Positions 39,975-48,046 of a stretch of 64,000 bases of DNA are shown piece by piece. The stretch's first letter is position 1. Each line of letters opens with the position of its first letter. The stretch lies in assembly GCF_050859505.1 (NCBI RefSeq), contig NZ_CP193934.1, positions 2,232,001-2,296,000 on the forward strand. The letters run 5' to 3'. The notes beneath the pieces were generated by a model that was not told the DNA's origin, searched no databases, and was given only the letters and a program-made list of their open reading frames with translations. Position numbers and translations under genes: made by a program. Source of the stretch: Marinirhabdus sp050859505. Lineage in GTDB: Bacteria; Bacteroidota; Bacteroidia; Flavobacteriales; Flavobacteriaceae.

Positions 39975-42179
39975 CTAAAATGAAGCTCTAAGATTCATAT
40001 TTACGTTTCTTCCAATATTAGAAATTCCATCTACTTTTAATCGTGACAAATGGTTTATATACACTTCATCCGTTAAATTAGTTACGTTTACGCCCAAATC
40101 AAGCGCTATTTTATTGAGATTAAAACTGGTGCTTGCACCCAAACTTAATAGATTATAGCCTTTCGTGGTAGTCTCAAAAGTACTTACATTGTTTTGAGCA
40201 AATGTGTTTTGATATGTAGCAAACAATTGAGAGCCTTTCATCAATTTTCCATCTTTAAACTCAACTCGTAGCGTATTTTTTAAAGTATTTGCAGGAATAA
40301 GTGGGAGAGAACCACCGTCTTTTAAATCGCCAGTTACAGTTTCAAAAGTACTTTCAATATGCAGCCAATCTAAGGGGTGTGGGTGAATATGCAATCCAAC
40401 TTCACCACCATACAAATTGGCATCCGTCTGGAAGTAATTAAAAACTTGATTGTTATCTATAAAGTCTGTTGTTGGATTAATAAAAATATAATCTGATATC
40501 ATATTATAAAATCCATTTCCGAAAAACTCAAAATGCTCATTCCGAAAAGCGATGGAGATATCTGCCTGAAGATTTTGCTCCTCTGTTAAGCCAGCATTAC
40601 CAACTTCATAACGATTTGTGCCTTCGTGAACACCGTTTGAAGTAAGTTCGGCAAGATTGGGCGCTCTGTACCCTTTCGCTACATTTACTCGTGCTAGCCA
40701 TTGTTCACTTATATCAAATTTGGCTCCTAAGGCTGCGGTAATACTTGAAAAATCAACATCGATTGGAGTGATAAAATCATCATCTCCTTCATTTCTAGCG
40801 GCGAGACTTTCAATAGAACGGGTGTCAATGCGCAACCCTCCTTGCAGATCTATATTTTCTAAGTGATAGTGCGTTGTGGCAAAGAGGCCATAGTCTGTGG
40901 TTGTGGCATCGGGGATTAAAATTTCTTCCCCGTAGTTTTCGTTTTGTTGATACATTCCCTGAACACCAACAATGGTTTCAAAATTGCCAAAATCCGGCAA
41001 GTGATACTGAAGGTTATAATTAAACGTATTTAGATGTATGCCTATAGCTAGCTCGTCTACTTCTTCGAATTCCCTGCGATTGTTAAACAAATAGCCTGCT
41101 TTTATGTTTAAAGAAGAATTGTTAAAAAGCAGATTGTTCTCCAAACTCAGAATATGGTTATCAATTTGCTGAAACGGTGCCAATAAGTTTCTTTCGGTAT
41201 TTTGAACGCCTAGTTCTTCAGGAATTCCAATATTACTTTGGTTGAAGTTGTACCGCAATGTTGTTTGAAGTTGATCACCTTGATAGCGCAACCCTGTTTT
41301 TAAGTCGGTTTCATTAAAACGCGTATTTGTTACGCGCAAGGTATCGCCTGTTTTATAATCGGCATGAGTAGCATATCCTCCTCTCACTAAAAATTTGAAG
41401 CGTTCTCCAGACTGCTTTACGCCAAAATCACCTGTTTTGCCTTCGGTATTTGTTGCGTATCCAATTGATGCGTCACCCCGGACGGAGTTTCTTTCTGCAA
41501 AATTTTCAGGATTAATATAAAGAACTCCTCCTAAGGCATCACTTCCATATAATAAGGAAGCAGGGCCTTTAATAACCTCAATACTCTCAATACCATTTGC
41601 CGAAAGACCTAGCCCATGTTCATCACCAAATTGCTGATTCTCCAACCGAACGCCTTGCGCAAAGGTGGCAACACGATTGGCGCTTAAGCCTCTTATTACA
41701 GGTTTGCCTATTCCAACACCAGTAGTGATGGATGAAACGCCGGGAATATTGGTGATACCCTGGGATAAGGTTAGTGCCCCTTGTTTTTTTATTTCCGAAG
41801 CTGTTACCCGTTCTACCCGCATCACATTATCACTTTGTAATTTATGAAAGGGTGTAGAAATGACTATTTCTTCCATTTCTACAGCGCTTTCCTGAAGCGT
41901 GGTATTTTCTGAAATAGTATTTCCTTCCTGAAAACTTATTTTTGTTGAAAGCGTTGCATACCCCAAAGAGGAATACACAATTTTAAAGGTTCCGCTGGGT
42001 AGATTTGAAATTTGAAAGTTTCCGTCTAGATCTGTAGCAGTGCCAATTTGTAACTGTGGAAGGTATACTGTTGCTAAAATGGGTTTATTATTCTGGTTGG
42101 TAACTGTTCCTTTAAATATAGATTGCGCATTTACGCACAGTGCCGTGCATAGTGTGCACAGCGTTATAAAATTTTTCAT
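39975..42179 (-). CDS. TonB-dependent outer-membrane receptor, ZnuD-like
   Basis: A 734-residue receptor with a signal peptide (1-18). A carboxypeptidase-like beta-sandwich lies at about 20-105 (IFKGTVTNQNNKPI, DLDGNFQISNLPSGTFKI). The TonB box and plug follow (IVISTPFHKLQ, then LSQGITNIPGVSSITTGVGIGKPVIRGL) and then a 22-strand barrel ending in F. The plug segment FGDEHGLGLSANGIESIEVIKGPASLLYGSDALGGV is typical of receptors for zinc and related metals (ZnuD group). The neighbour upstream is a His/Cys-rich secreted protein, consistent with metal uptake. The operon is completed by two small membrane or lipoprotein genes. The substrate call is an inference. Confidence 0.85.
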   Translation of the reverse strand: MKNFITLCTLCTALCVNAQSIFKGTVTNQNNKPILATVYLPQLQIGTATDLDGNFQISNLPSGTFKIVYSSLGYATLSTKISFQEGNTISENTTLQESAVEMEEIVISTPFHKLQSDNVMRVERVTASEIKKQGALTLSQGITNIPGVSSITTGVGIGKPVIRGLSANRVATFAQGVRLENQQFGDEHGLGLSANGIESIEVIKGPASLLYGSDALGGVLYINPENFAERNSVRGDASIGYATNTEGKTGDFGVKQSGERFKFLVRGGYATHADYKTGDTLRVTNTRFNETDLKTGLRYQGDQLQTTLRYNFNQSNIGIPEELGVQNTERNLLAPFQQIDNHILSLENNLLFNNSSLNIKAGYLFNNRREFEEVDELAIGIHLNTFNYNLQYHLPDFGNFETIVGVQGMYQQNENYGEEILIPDATTTDYGLFATTHYHLENIDLQGGLRIDTRSIESLAARNEGDDDFITPIDVDFSSITAALGAKFDISEQWLARVNVAKGYRAPNLAELTSNGVHEGTNRYEVGNAGLTEEQNLQADISIAFRNEHFEFFGNGFYNMISDYIFINPTTDFIDNNQVFNYFQTDANLYGGEVGLHIHPHPLDWLHIESTFETVTGDLKDGGSLPLIPANTLKNTLRVEFKDGKLMKGSQLFATYQNTFAQNNVSTFETTTKGYNLLSLGASTSFNLNKIALDLGVNVTNLTDEVYINHLSRLKVDGISNIGRNVNMNLRASF

Positions 42180-42229
42180 GTACTTGTTGTTTTAAAACCT
42201 GTAAAGGTTTCAGTTAAGAAAAAATGTAG

Positions 42230-42568
42230 TTAAACTGAAGTAACAAGTAGAGACGGCGGACCGCGGAGAGAATATGTTTGTTTTAACGAGTTATAAAGAG
42301 CGGTCGCTGTGAGAATTTCAACCGTAAAATATGCTTCGGGAGGAAAGCTTACAAAATCTATTTGAGGAATAAAATTATAACTGATAACCTGAAAGTGATC
42401 TAACTGGCAATCTAATTTTTGTTCGTGTAAATGTGTTTCAACATTGCCACAGAAAGTATGTTCGTGATCTTGAAAAATATGGGTAAACTGAACAATAGAT
42501 GGAAACACGATAGCCAGCACAAGTAATTGTGCAAAAAAAGGAGTTGTTATGTGTTTTAGTTGTTTCAT
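42230..42568 (-). CDS. small His/Cys-rich secreted protein in the receptor operon
   Basis: A 112-residue protein with an N-terminal hydrophobic segment (LKHITTPFFAQLLVLAIVFPSIVQF) that may be a signal or anchor. Right after it comes a His/Cys-dense segment: FQDHEHTFCGNVETHLHEQ followed by KLDCQLDHF, with six His and two Cys in about 30 residues, a plausible metal-binding site. The C-terminus is unremarkable. The ATG follows the stop of the upstream gene with no gap, and the receptor gene begins 50 bases downstream. It may be a periplasmic metal chaperone or sensor working with the receptor. Confidence 0.7.
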   Translation of the reverse strand: MKQLKHITTPFFAQLLVLAIVFPSIVQFTHIFQDHEHTFCGNVETHLHEQKLDCQLDHFQVISYNFIPQIDFVSFPPEAYFTVEILTATALYNSLKQTYSLRGPPSLLVTSV

Positions 42569-42871
42569 TCAATCTTTCAGCAGAAAACCTAATTTAATGC
42601 TTCGCAACATTTTTTTTTCAAAGGTATAGAAAAAGGGATATTCTCCAAATAGCCATCCAAATAATACTAAAAGTACTTGATAGATGGGGAAAATTATTAA
42701 AATCCTCACGGGCCAGTAAATATACCAGCCTGCCTCTTTTGTGAGGCCAACAGCTTCGGTTAGTGGACCAGCAAATTTAGCAGCTGTACTGCCAGTGAGG
42801 GCAAATACAATAAAAATTATTGTTAGTTGCCAATTGGAGGTGATATTCCAGCGTTGTTTTAATTTTTTCAA
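42569..42871 (-). CDS. small membrane protein, DUF6787-like, with TTG start
   Basis: A 100-residue protein with two or three membrane helices (NWQLTIIFIVFALTGSTAAKF and WYIYWPVRILIIFPIYQVLLVLFGWLFGEYPFF) and a basic end (FEKKMLRSIKLGFLLKD). The start codon is TTG at 42871, overlapping the upstream stop as TTGA; no suitable ATG is in frame, and the KKLKQRWNITSNWQL start is the conserved one. The family is known from Bacteroidota under a DUF number I recall as 6787. It is the second gene of the operon, before the His/Cys-rich protein. Confidence 0.75.
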   Translation of the reverse strand: MKKLKQRWNITSNWQLTIIFIVFALTGSTAAKFAGPLTEAVGLTKEAGWYIYWPVRILIIFPIYQVLLVLFGWLFGEYPFFYTFEKKMLRSIKLGFLLKD

Positions 42872-43290
42872 TTTCTAAGTCCTGGAAAATTTTGATTGTA
42901 TTCTCTTGAAAAGTATCTAAAATACTGAAACAAAAGGTAATTTACTTCTTTACCATAATGCAACGAAAAATCGTAATCTATACGTTGCGGATAAAGGTCT
43001 CGGGTGTAGCGATTGTCTAATACACGACGGTTATATTCTGCCACAAAAAAATTATTTCTACGTTCCAGGTAGTTTATATCGTAATAATCTTCGGGAGGCT
43101 GGGTGTTTAAAAAGCGAGGGAAACCAATATCTGTAATAATAATTTCATATTCTAAGCTGTCATTGGCAATACGAACAGGCTTTTCTTCATATTTATCGCC
43201 ATTTGTTTCAGAGCCCATGGTGGAGGTCTGGGAAACGGTACAACCTATTAACGTTGCCAGAAATAATACGACTAAAGCTACTTTTTTCAT
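42868..43290 (-). CDS. lipoprotein, DUF6146-like
   Basis: A 140-residue lipoprotein (signal ending in LIGC, lipid Cys at residue 17). The mature part is polar, followed by a conserved EIIITDIGFPRFLNTQPPEDYYDINYLERRNNFFVAEYNRRV segment and a Tyr-rich end. The family (DUF6146, from memory) is of unknown role. The stop overlaps the TTG start of the next gene, so it heads the operon that continues with the DUF6787-like, His/Cys-rich and receptor genes. It is divergent from nothing; the DUF937 gene upstream on the same strand has its own terminator in between. Confidence 0.72.
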   Translation of the reverse strand: MKKVALVVLFLATLIGCTVSQTSTMGSETNGDKYEEKPVRIANDSLEYEIIITDIGFPRFLNTQPPEDYYDINYLERRNNFFVAEYNRRVLDNRYTRDLYPQRIDYDFSLHYGKEVNYLLFQYFRYFSREYNQNFPGLRN

Positions 43291-43344
43291 AATTTATAAA
43301 TTTACAAATAAGCCGTTTTAAAAGGGTGGTTTTAACTTCATTTA

Positions 43345-43380
43345 ACAAAAAAAAATGCTCCATACCCTGAGGGGTGGAGC
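43345..43380 (-). terminator. terminator after the DUF937 gene
   Basis: GCTCCA..ACCC (43357-43367) pairs with GGGGTGGAGC (43371-43380). Read on the minus strand, the hairpin is followed by a run of about nine T. Confidence 0.88.
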
Positions 43381-43404
43381 GTTTCTTATAGTTTTTAATA
43401 AAAT

Positions 43405-44043
43405 TTATTTTCCGAAGAAACCTCCTAAAAGACCGCCGCCGCCTTTATTGCCTCCTAGTACCATTCCTGCGATATCGTCAATGACGCTACCATCATTGTC
43501 ACCGTCAAGAATTGACTCGATTAAGGATTGTTGTTTTGGTGCTTCTTGCTGGCCACCACCACCACCAAGCAATCCTCCTAACAGTCCGCCAATACCACTC
43601 TGATCTGATACATTTTGTTGTTTTTTCTCTTTTCCTAAATATCCTAAAACAATTGGTGCTACTACTGTTAAAACCCGCATCACACTATCGGTATCCATAC
43701 CAGATTTTTTAGAGAGTGCACCAACCACGTTATTTTGTGAACCACCTAAAACATGTCCTAAAATACCCAATCCGTCTTGTTTAGCATCTTCGTTTACACC
43801 ACCGCCAAAAAAGCCGCCTAAATTGTCCAAAATGCTTCCATCGTGCTTATTGTCTAAAGCACCCATTAATCCATCTGCTCCTTCTTGAGAATTTGCATTA
43901 CGCTTCATGGCGCCCATAAGTAATGGCATTGCCATAGAAATTACAGAAGCAGTTTTATCTGCTGGCTGATTGGTTTCTTGGCTCACTCCACCAATAATTT
44001 GTTTTCCTAAATTGCTATTAAGTAAGTCTAAGATACCTGACAT
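43405..44043 (-). CDS. DUF937 family protein
   Basis: A 212-residue cytosolic protein with low-complexity stretches. The N-terminal part (SGILDLLNSNLGKQIIGGVSQETNQ) and VVAPIVLGYLGKEKK are hallmarks of DUF937. Two Gly-rich runs (GLLGGLLGGGGG at about 150-160 and GNKGGGGLLGGFFGK at the end) resemble the flexible segments of YidB-like proteins. IMP-like MPLLMGAMKRN and MVLGG pieces occur twice, consistent with an internal repeat of the domain. Function is unknown. It lies 38 bases downstream of serA on the same strand. Confidence 0.85.
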   Translation of the reverse strand: MSGILDLLNSNLGKQIIGGVSQETNQPADKTASVISMAMPLLMGAMKRNANSQEGADGLMGALDNKHDGSILDNLGGFFGGGVNEDAKQDGLGILGHVLGGSQNNVVGALSKKSGMDTDSVMRVLTVVAPIVLGYLGKEKKQQNVSDQSGIGGLLGGLLGGGGGQQEAPKQQSLIESILDGDNDGSVIDDIAGMVLGGNKGGGGLLGGFFGK

Positions 44044-44080
44044 ATGTACATTTTTAAAATTGAATTGTAAGTTATACTAA

Positions 44081-45043
44081 TTAATTTGAAACAGGCTTTA
44101 AGATACCAATAATCTGTTCTGCTAGTTCGGTACCAATTCTATCTTGGGCTTCATTTGTTGCGGCTCCAATATGCGGACTTAAAGATATTTTTCCATTCAT
44201 TAAAACTCTAATGGCTGGAGTGGGTTCATTTTCAAAAGTATCAAGTCCTGCAAATGCTATTTTTTTTGCATCCAAAGCATCTATTAAGGCTACCTCATCT
44301 AACACGCCACCACGGGCTGCGTTGATAATAGCAGCACCGTCTTTCATTTTTTCAATTTGTGCTTTTCCAATCACATATTCTTTTTGAGCTGGAACGTGTA
44401 AGGTGATAAAATCGCTATGCTGAATAAGTTCATCAACAGGCGCGGTTTTAATTTTTAATGTTACTTGCTGCCCATCATAAAAATCTAAGGTGATATCGGC
44501 TTCACCTACATACTTATCGCTGGCAATTACTTTCATACCACATCCCAAAGCAATTTTTGCTACCTCACGACCAATACGTCCAAAACCAATTATTCCAAGG
44601 GTTTTTCCTCGTAGCTCGGTTCCTTTGGCGTAATTTTTCTTGAGATCTTTAAATTTTGAATCCCCATCCAGCGGCATATTTCTATTCGCATCGTGTAAAA
44701 AACGAACACCACTAAACAAATGAGCAAATACCAATTCGGCCACAGAAGATGAAGAAGCGGCAGGTGTATTAATTACATGCAATCCTTTTTTCCGAGCGTA
44801 TTCCACATCTATGTTGTCCATACCTACACCGCCACGACCTATTATTTTTAGGCTAGGGCACGCATCAATCATATCTTTACGAACTGTGGTTGCGCTCCGC
44901 ACCAAGATAACGTCTATGTTATTTTCATTGATAAAATTAATAAGTTGCTCCTGGGCTACTTTTGTAGTGATTACTTCAAAACCTCCCTCTTTTAGGGCGT
45001 CAATTCCGCTTTGTGATATTCCGTCGTTTGCTAAAACCTTCAT
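44081..45043 (-). CDS. serA: D-3-phosphoglycerate dehydrogenase-type 2-hydroxyacid dehydrogenase
   Basis: A 320-residue NAD-dependent dehydrogenase. GFGRIG in the Rossmann fold (about 150) binds NAD. NAARGGVLDE carries the catalytic Arg, a Glu follows in DTFENEP, and LSPHIGAAT has the catalytic His. VRSATTV and IGRGGVGMDNID are the phosphoglycerate-binding signatures. It lacks the C-terminal ACT regulatory domain of the long SerA types. Its neighbour is serC, so it most likely makes 3-phosphohydroxypyruvate in serine synthesis. The 82-base gap between the two genes holds the CTCTAAA tandem repeat. Confidence 0.92.
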   Translation of the reverse strand: MKVLANDGISQSGIDALKEGGFEVITTKVAQEQLINFINENNIDVILVRSATTVRKDMIDACPSLKIIGRGGVGMDNIDVEYARKKGLHVINTPAASSSSVAELVFAHLFSGVRFLHDANRNMPLDGDSKFKDLKKNYAKGTELRGKTLGIIGFGRIGREVAKIALGCGMKVIASDKYVGEADITLDFYDGQQVTLKIKTAPVDELIQHSDFITLHVPAQKEYVIGKAQIEKMKDGAAIINAARGGVLDEVALIDALDAKKIAFAGLDTFENEPTPAIRVLMNGKISLSPHIGAATNEAQDRIGTELAEQIIGILKPVSN

Positions 45044-45097
45044 ATATTATTTATTTCATCTGCAAGAGCAGACTCTATTTCTATTATTATTTATTTT

Positions 45098-45125
45098 CTC
45101 TAAACTCTAAACTCTAAACTCTAAA
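45098..45125. repeat. CTCTAAA tandem repeat, four units
   Basis: Four perfect CTCTAAA units run directly into the stop codon of serC (TAG at 45126-45128, minus strand). On the minus strand the unit reads TTTAGAG. A two-unit copy lies beside the stop of the LolD-like gene. Confidence 0.85.
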
Positions 45126-46193
45126 CTACGCATTCTTCTCCAACTCCTGCATTGCTTTTACAAGTACTTGGACACTCTCGAGAGGTAATGCGTTGTACAT
45201 AGAAGCTCTATAGCCCCCTACGCTTCGGTGACCATTTAAGCCACTGATTCCTGCCTTGTTCCACAATACATCAAAATTTTCTTTATGTGCATCATCAACT
45301 AAGTTGAAGGTTGCGTTCATTGCAGAACGATCTTCTTTATTGGCTACAAATCCTGTAAAAAGAGCATTTCGGTCAATTTCATTGTAGATTAGTTGTGCTT
45401 TTTCAGTATTCAGTTTTTCAATGGCAGCAACACCGCCGTGTTCTTTTAGCCATTCCAAGGTTAACATAGAAACATACACAGGAAATACCGCTGGGGTATT
45501 AAACATACTTTCTTTGCTTATATGAATCCTGTAATCTAGCATAGAGGGTATTTGTCTCGAAACTTTTCCTAAAATAGCTTCCTTAACAACCACCAATGTA
45601 GTTCCTGCGGGTCCCATATTTTTTTGAGCTCCGGCATAGATTAAATCAAATTTTGAAAAATCCAGCACCCGTGAAAAGATATCGCTACTCATATCACAAA
45701 TGAGTGGTACCGAAACTTCTGGAAACGACTTCATTTGTGTGCCAAAAATGGTGTTGTTGCTTGTACAATGGAAGTAATCTACATCGTCAGGAACAGTATA
45801 ATCTTTAGGAATGTAATTAAAATTAGCGGCTTTACTGGAACCAACTTCAACCACTTCACCAAATAGCTTGGCTTCTTTAATTGCCTTGTCCGACCAAGTT
45901 CCTGTATTAAGATATGCTGCTTTTTTTTCCAGTAAATTATACGCTACCATCAAAAATTCTAAACTAGCTCCACCCTGTAAAAAGAGGGCTTTATAACCTT
46001 TGTCCTGTAATCCAAGGAGTTCTAGTGCCAAATCTGTAGCACGATCCATTACGGCTACAAAGGACTTACTTCGGTGAGAAATTTCTAAAAGAGAAAGATC
46101 AAGGTTGTCAAAGTTCTTTACTGCTGCCGCTGCTTTTTCAAGAACGGTAGGTGCCAAAATACAAGGACCTGCGCTAAAATTATGTTTTTTCAT
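45126..46193 (-). CDS. serC: phosphoserine aminotransferase
   Basis: A 355-residue PLP aminotransferase converting phosphohydroxypyruvate to phosphoserine. HNFSAGPCILAPTVLEKA at the start, FLQGGASLEFLM, CDMSSDIFSRVLDFSKFDLIYAGAQKNMGPAG (with the PLP-binding Lys in AGAQKN) and the C-terminal GHRSVGGYRASMYNAL are diagnostic. The ATG at 46193 gives the conserved start; an upstream ATG adds eight residues. It sits between the acyl-CoA reductase and serA, a gene order I recall as common in Flavobacteriaceae. Confidence 0.95.
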   Translation of the reverse strand: MKKHNFSAGPCILAPTVLEKAAAAVKNFDNLDLSLLEISHRSKSFVAVMDRATDLALELLGLQDKGYKALFLQGGASLEFLMVAYNLLEKKAAYLNTGTWSDKAIKEAKLFGEVVEVGSSKAANFNYIPKDYTVPDDVDYFHCTSNNTIFGTQMKSFPEVSVPLICDMSSDIFSRVLDFSKFDLIYAGAQKNMGPAGTTLVVVKEAILGKVSRQIPSMLDYRIHISKESMFNTPAVFPVYVSMLTLEWLKEHGGVAAIEKLNTEKAQLIYNEIDRNALFTGFVANKEDRSAMNATFNLVDDAHKENFDVLWNKAGISGLNGHRSVGGYRASMYNALPLESVQVLVKAMQELEKNA

Positions 46194-46378
46194 GGTGGTT
46201 ATTTTATGGAGTTGCAAAGATTAAAAAAAGGTAGTGGATTGGGCGTTAAATAATTGATAACTTTATGAGTAGTGTATTCGTTAATTAGGGAATTAGTTAA
46301 TTGGTTTGTGATACTTTCATTTGTTGAATTTTAATTTAGGTGTAATTATCCTTTAGGGTTAGAATGCGTCGTGGAATT

Positions 46379-47431
46379 TTATAAGCTCAGCAAGAACTCC
46401 ATAGTATCCACACCATCTGCATAATCTGATAGGTTTGGCTCCTGCGCGTCACCAAAAGGAATATGTTTTTGTGAAATGATACATTGAATTTTTTCTGTTA
46501 CTGAATTCAACGTTTTAGTTAATTCGTTTAGATTGCTGTAGGTTTCATAAAAAACTACCGAAATAGGAGAGGAGAAGCCTGTGTCTTCCTTTAATATCAT
46601 AAATTCATTGTCCAGTAATTTTACTAAACTCATAAGATACACCGCTTTGTTATAATCGTAATTATTAATGTATTTATGGTTATTAATGACATCTTTCCAG
46701 GCGAACATTCCATTAAAAAAATGATCCCACTTGTAATCCTTGGGAACATATATTTTTGAAACATTCCGGCAACCTAATCCAAAATACCTGAAAATATCAT
46801 CGGCCAAGGCTTCCATTTGTTGTGGTGTTTCTTTTCCTGTGATAATGGCAATACTGTTTCGGTTTTTTCGAATTATGTTGGGATATTTTCCAAAGTAATG
46901 TTTAAAATACAGAGCAGTATTATCACTTCCTGTGGCGATAACGGCATCAAAATCTTCTAGTTTTTCAGTAGTCAGTTCAATTTTACTTTCAAACAAAGGC
47001 TCAACGGTCATAAGGTATTTAGTCAAAAACGGAAGCAATATCGTATCATTGGATGATAGTTTCCCCAAAACCGAATATCCCGACAGCAATACGCACATAA
47101 AGTCATGAAAGCCTACTAACGGAATGTTTCCCGCCATAACAATAGCCACTCTTTTTTCTGAAGGTATTTCAGAAATTTTATATACTGAAAGCCAGTTCTC
47201 TATATTGGATACGGATAGCGCATTACCCCAATTTTTGCACGTATATTGAAGGTTGTCGACTGTAAACCACATGTTTTTTATTTTAGCTAGTTGTAAAACA
47301 TCTTGCATTTCAGCAAAAAAAACATCGTTGTAAAGAACTGATGGATTTTTTAGCGGTGTTTCCTCAGCAAACTGCGATAAAAACATACCTAATTGAACAA
47401 ACGCGTTAATTCTTTGTTGTAATTGCATCAT
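46379..47431 (-). CDS. LuxC-like acyl-CoA reductase
   Basis: A 350-residue protein of the acyl-CoA reductase (LuxC) family, which reduces a long-chain acyl thioester to the aldehyde. The catalytic Cys is in FGLGCRNVSKIYVP near residue 235. AIVMAGNIPLVGFHDFMCVLLSGYSVLGKLSSND is the conserved NADPH/acyl part, and ATGSDNTALYFKHYFGKYPNIIRKNRNS is also typical. No luxABDE genes are near, so this is not bioluminescence; it stands beside serC and a divergent ferredoxin, as in other flavobacteria. The function in this setting is unknown. Either of two adjacent ATG codons (47431, 47428) may start it. Confidence 0.88.
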   Translation of the reverse strand: MMQLQQRINAFVQLGMFLSQFAEETPLKNPSVLYNDVFFAEMQDVLQLAKIKNMWFTVDNLQYTCKNWGNALSVSNIENWLSVYKISEIPSEKRVAIVMAGNIPLVGFHDFMCVLLSGYSVLGKLSSNDTILLPFLTKYLMTVEPLFESKIELTTEKLEDFDAVIATGSDNTALYFKHYFGKYPNIIRKNRNSIAIITGKETPQQMEALADDIFRYFGLGCRNVSKIYVPKDYKWDHFFNGMFAWKDVINNHKYINNYDYNKAVYLMSLVKLLDNEFMILKEDTGFSSPISVVFYETYSNLNELTKTLNSVTEKIQCIISQKHIPFGDAQEPNLSDYADGVDTMEFLLSL

Positions 47432-47434
47432 TGT

Positions 47435-47465
47435 TTGGAGTTGCGAGTGTTAGGCATTAAATTTG
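47435..47465 (+). promoter_or_regulatory. full Bacteroidota-type promoter for the ferredoxin
   Basis: TTG (47435-47437), a 20-base spacer and TAAATTTG (47458-47465). The start would be near 47470, about 22 bases before the ATG at 47492. It lies directly beyond the start of the divergent acyl-CoA reductase gene. Confidence 0.7.
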
Positions 47466-47491
47466 TGCAAAGTTAGAAAAAGAAATTCCCT

Positions 47492-47842
47492 ATGGCAATT
47501 ATAATAACAGACGAATGTATTAACTGTGGTGCATGTGAGCCAGAATGCCCTAACACCGCAATTTATGAAGGCGCAGACGATTGGCGCTATGCAGATGGAA
47601 CCGATTTAGACGGAAGCGTAGTTTTACCTAACGGTAAAGCTGTAGATGCTAATGAAACACAGGAACCTGTGAGCGATGAGATTTATTACATTGTGGCAGA
47701 TAAGTGTACAGAATGTAAAGGATTTCACGAAGAACCTCAATGTGCCGCGGTATGTCCGGTAGATTGTTGCGTCCCAGATGAAGATAATGTAGAGACAGAA
47801 GAAGTCTTATTGGGCAAACAAGCATTTATGCATCACAAATAA
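47492..47842 (+). CDS. 2[4Fe-4S] dicluster ferredoxin
   Basis: A 116-residue electron carrier. The first cluster motif is CINCGACEPECP (Cys at 9, 12, 15 and 19). The second lies near residue 75, CTECKGFHEEPQCAAVCPVDCC, with an insertion of a Lys/Glu/His loop between the second and third Cys, as in the YfhL/chromatiaceae-like type. An acidic middle insertion separates the clusters (ADDWRYADGTDLDGS). Cytosolic. It is divergent from the LuxC-like reductase, which may use it or simply share regulation. A terminator follows. Confidence 0.93.
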   Translation: MAIIITDECINCGACEPECPNTAIYEGADDWRYADGTDLDGSVVLPNGKAVDANETQEPVSDEIYYIVADKCTECKGFHEEPQCAAVCPVDCCVPDEDNVETEEVLLGKQAFMHHK

Positions 47843-47865
47843 CATACAATTTTTAAAGACAACTT

Positions 47866-47896
47866 AAACCGCTACCATTGTGTAGCGGTTTTTTTG
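47866..47896 (+). terminator. terminator after the ferredoxin
   Basis: AAACCGCTAC (47866-47875) pairs with GTAGCGGTTT (47882-47891), followed by a T-run. Confidence 0.92.
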
Positions 47897-47945
47897 TAGA
47901 TATATAAAGAAAAATACTTTGGAAGAAACTATCCTGTTCAAAAAA

Positions 47946-47977
47946 AAAGAAGCATTCACTACTGTGAATGCTTCTTT
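47946..47977 (-). terminator. terminator of the secreted protein gene at 48047
   Basis: AAAGAAGCATTCAC (47946-47959), loop TACT, GTGAATGCTTCTTT (47964-47977): a 14-bp perfect stem that, read on the minus strand, ends in a T-run. Confidence 0.9.
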
Positions 47978-47983
47978 ATTTGG

Positions 47984-48025
47984 GTGCTGTTCTAAATTGT
48001 GTTCAACAATATCTCTGAACAGCAC
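47984..48025 (-). repeat. extra structured hairpin in the 3' untranslated region
   Basis: GTGCTGTTC (47984-47992) and GAACAGCAC (48017-48025) are perfect inverted arms. Inside, ATTGT (47996-48000) and ACAAT (48006-48010) form a second stem with a five-base loop. The structure lies between the stop codon and the terminator stem and has no T-run of its own. Confidence 0.65.
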
Positions 48026-48046
48026 ATAGTGTGCGGGGGACAAAAA

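Noticed and set aside
45098..45125. Telomere-like TTTAGAG repeat as an end or transposon mark
   Set aside because: Only four units and a second two-unit copy; no inverted ends or transposase nearby, so a simple tandem repeat is the safe reading.
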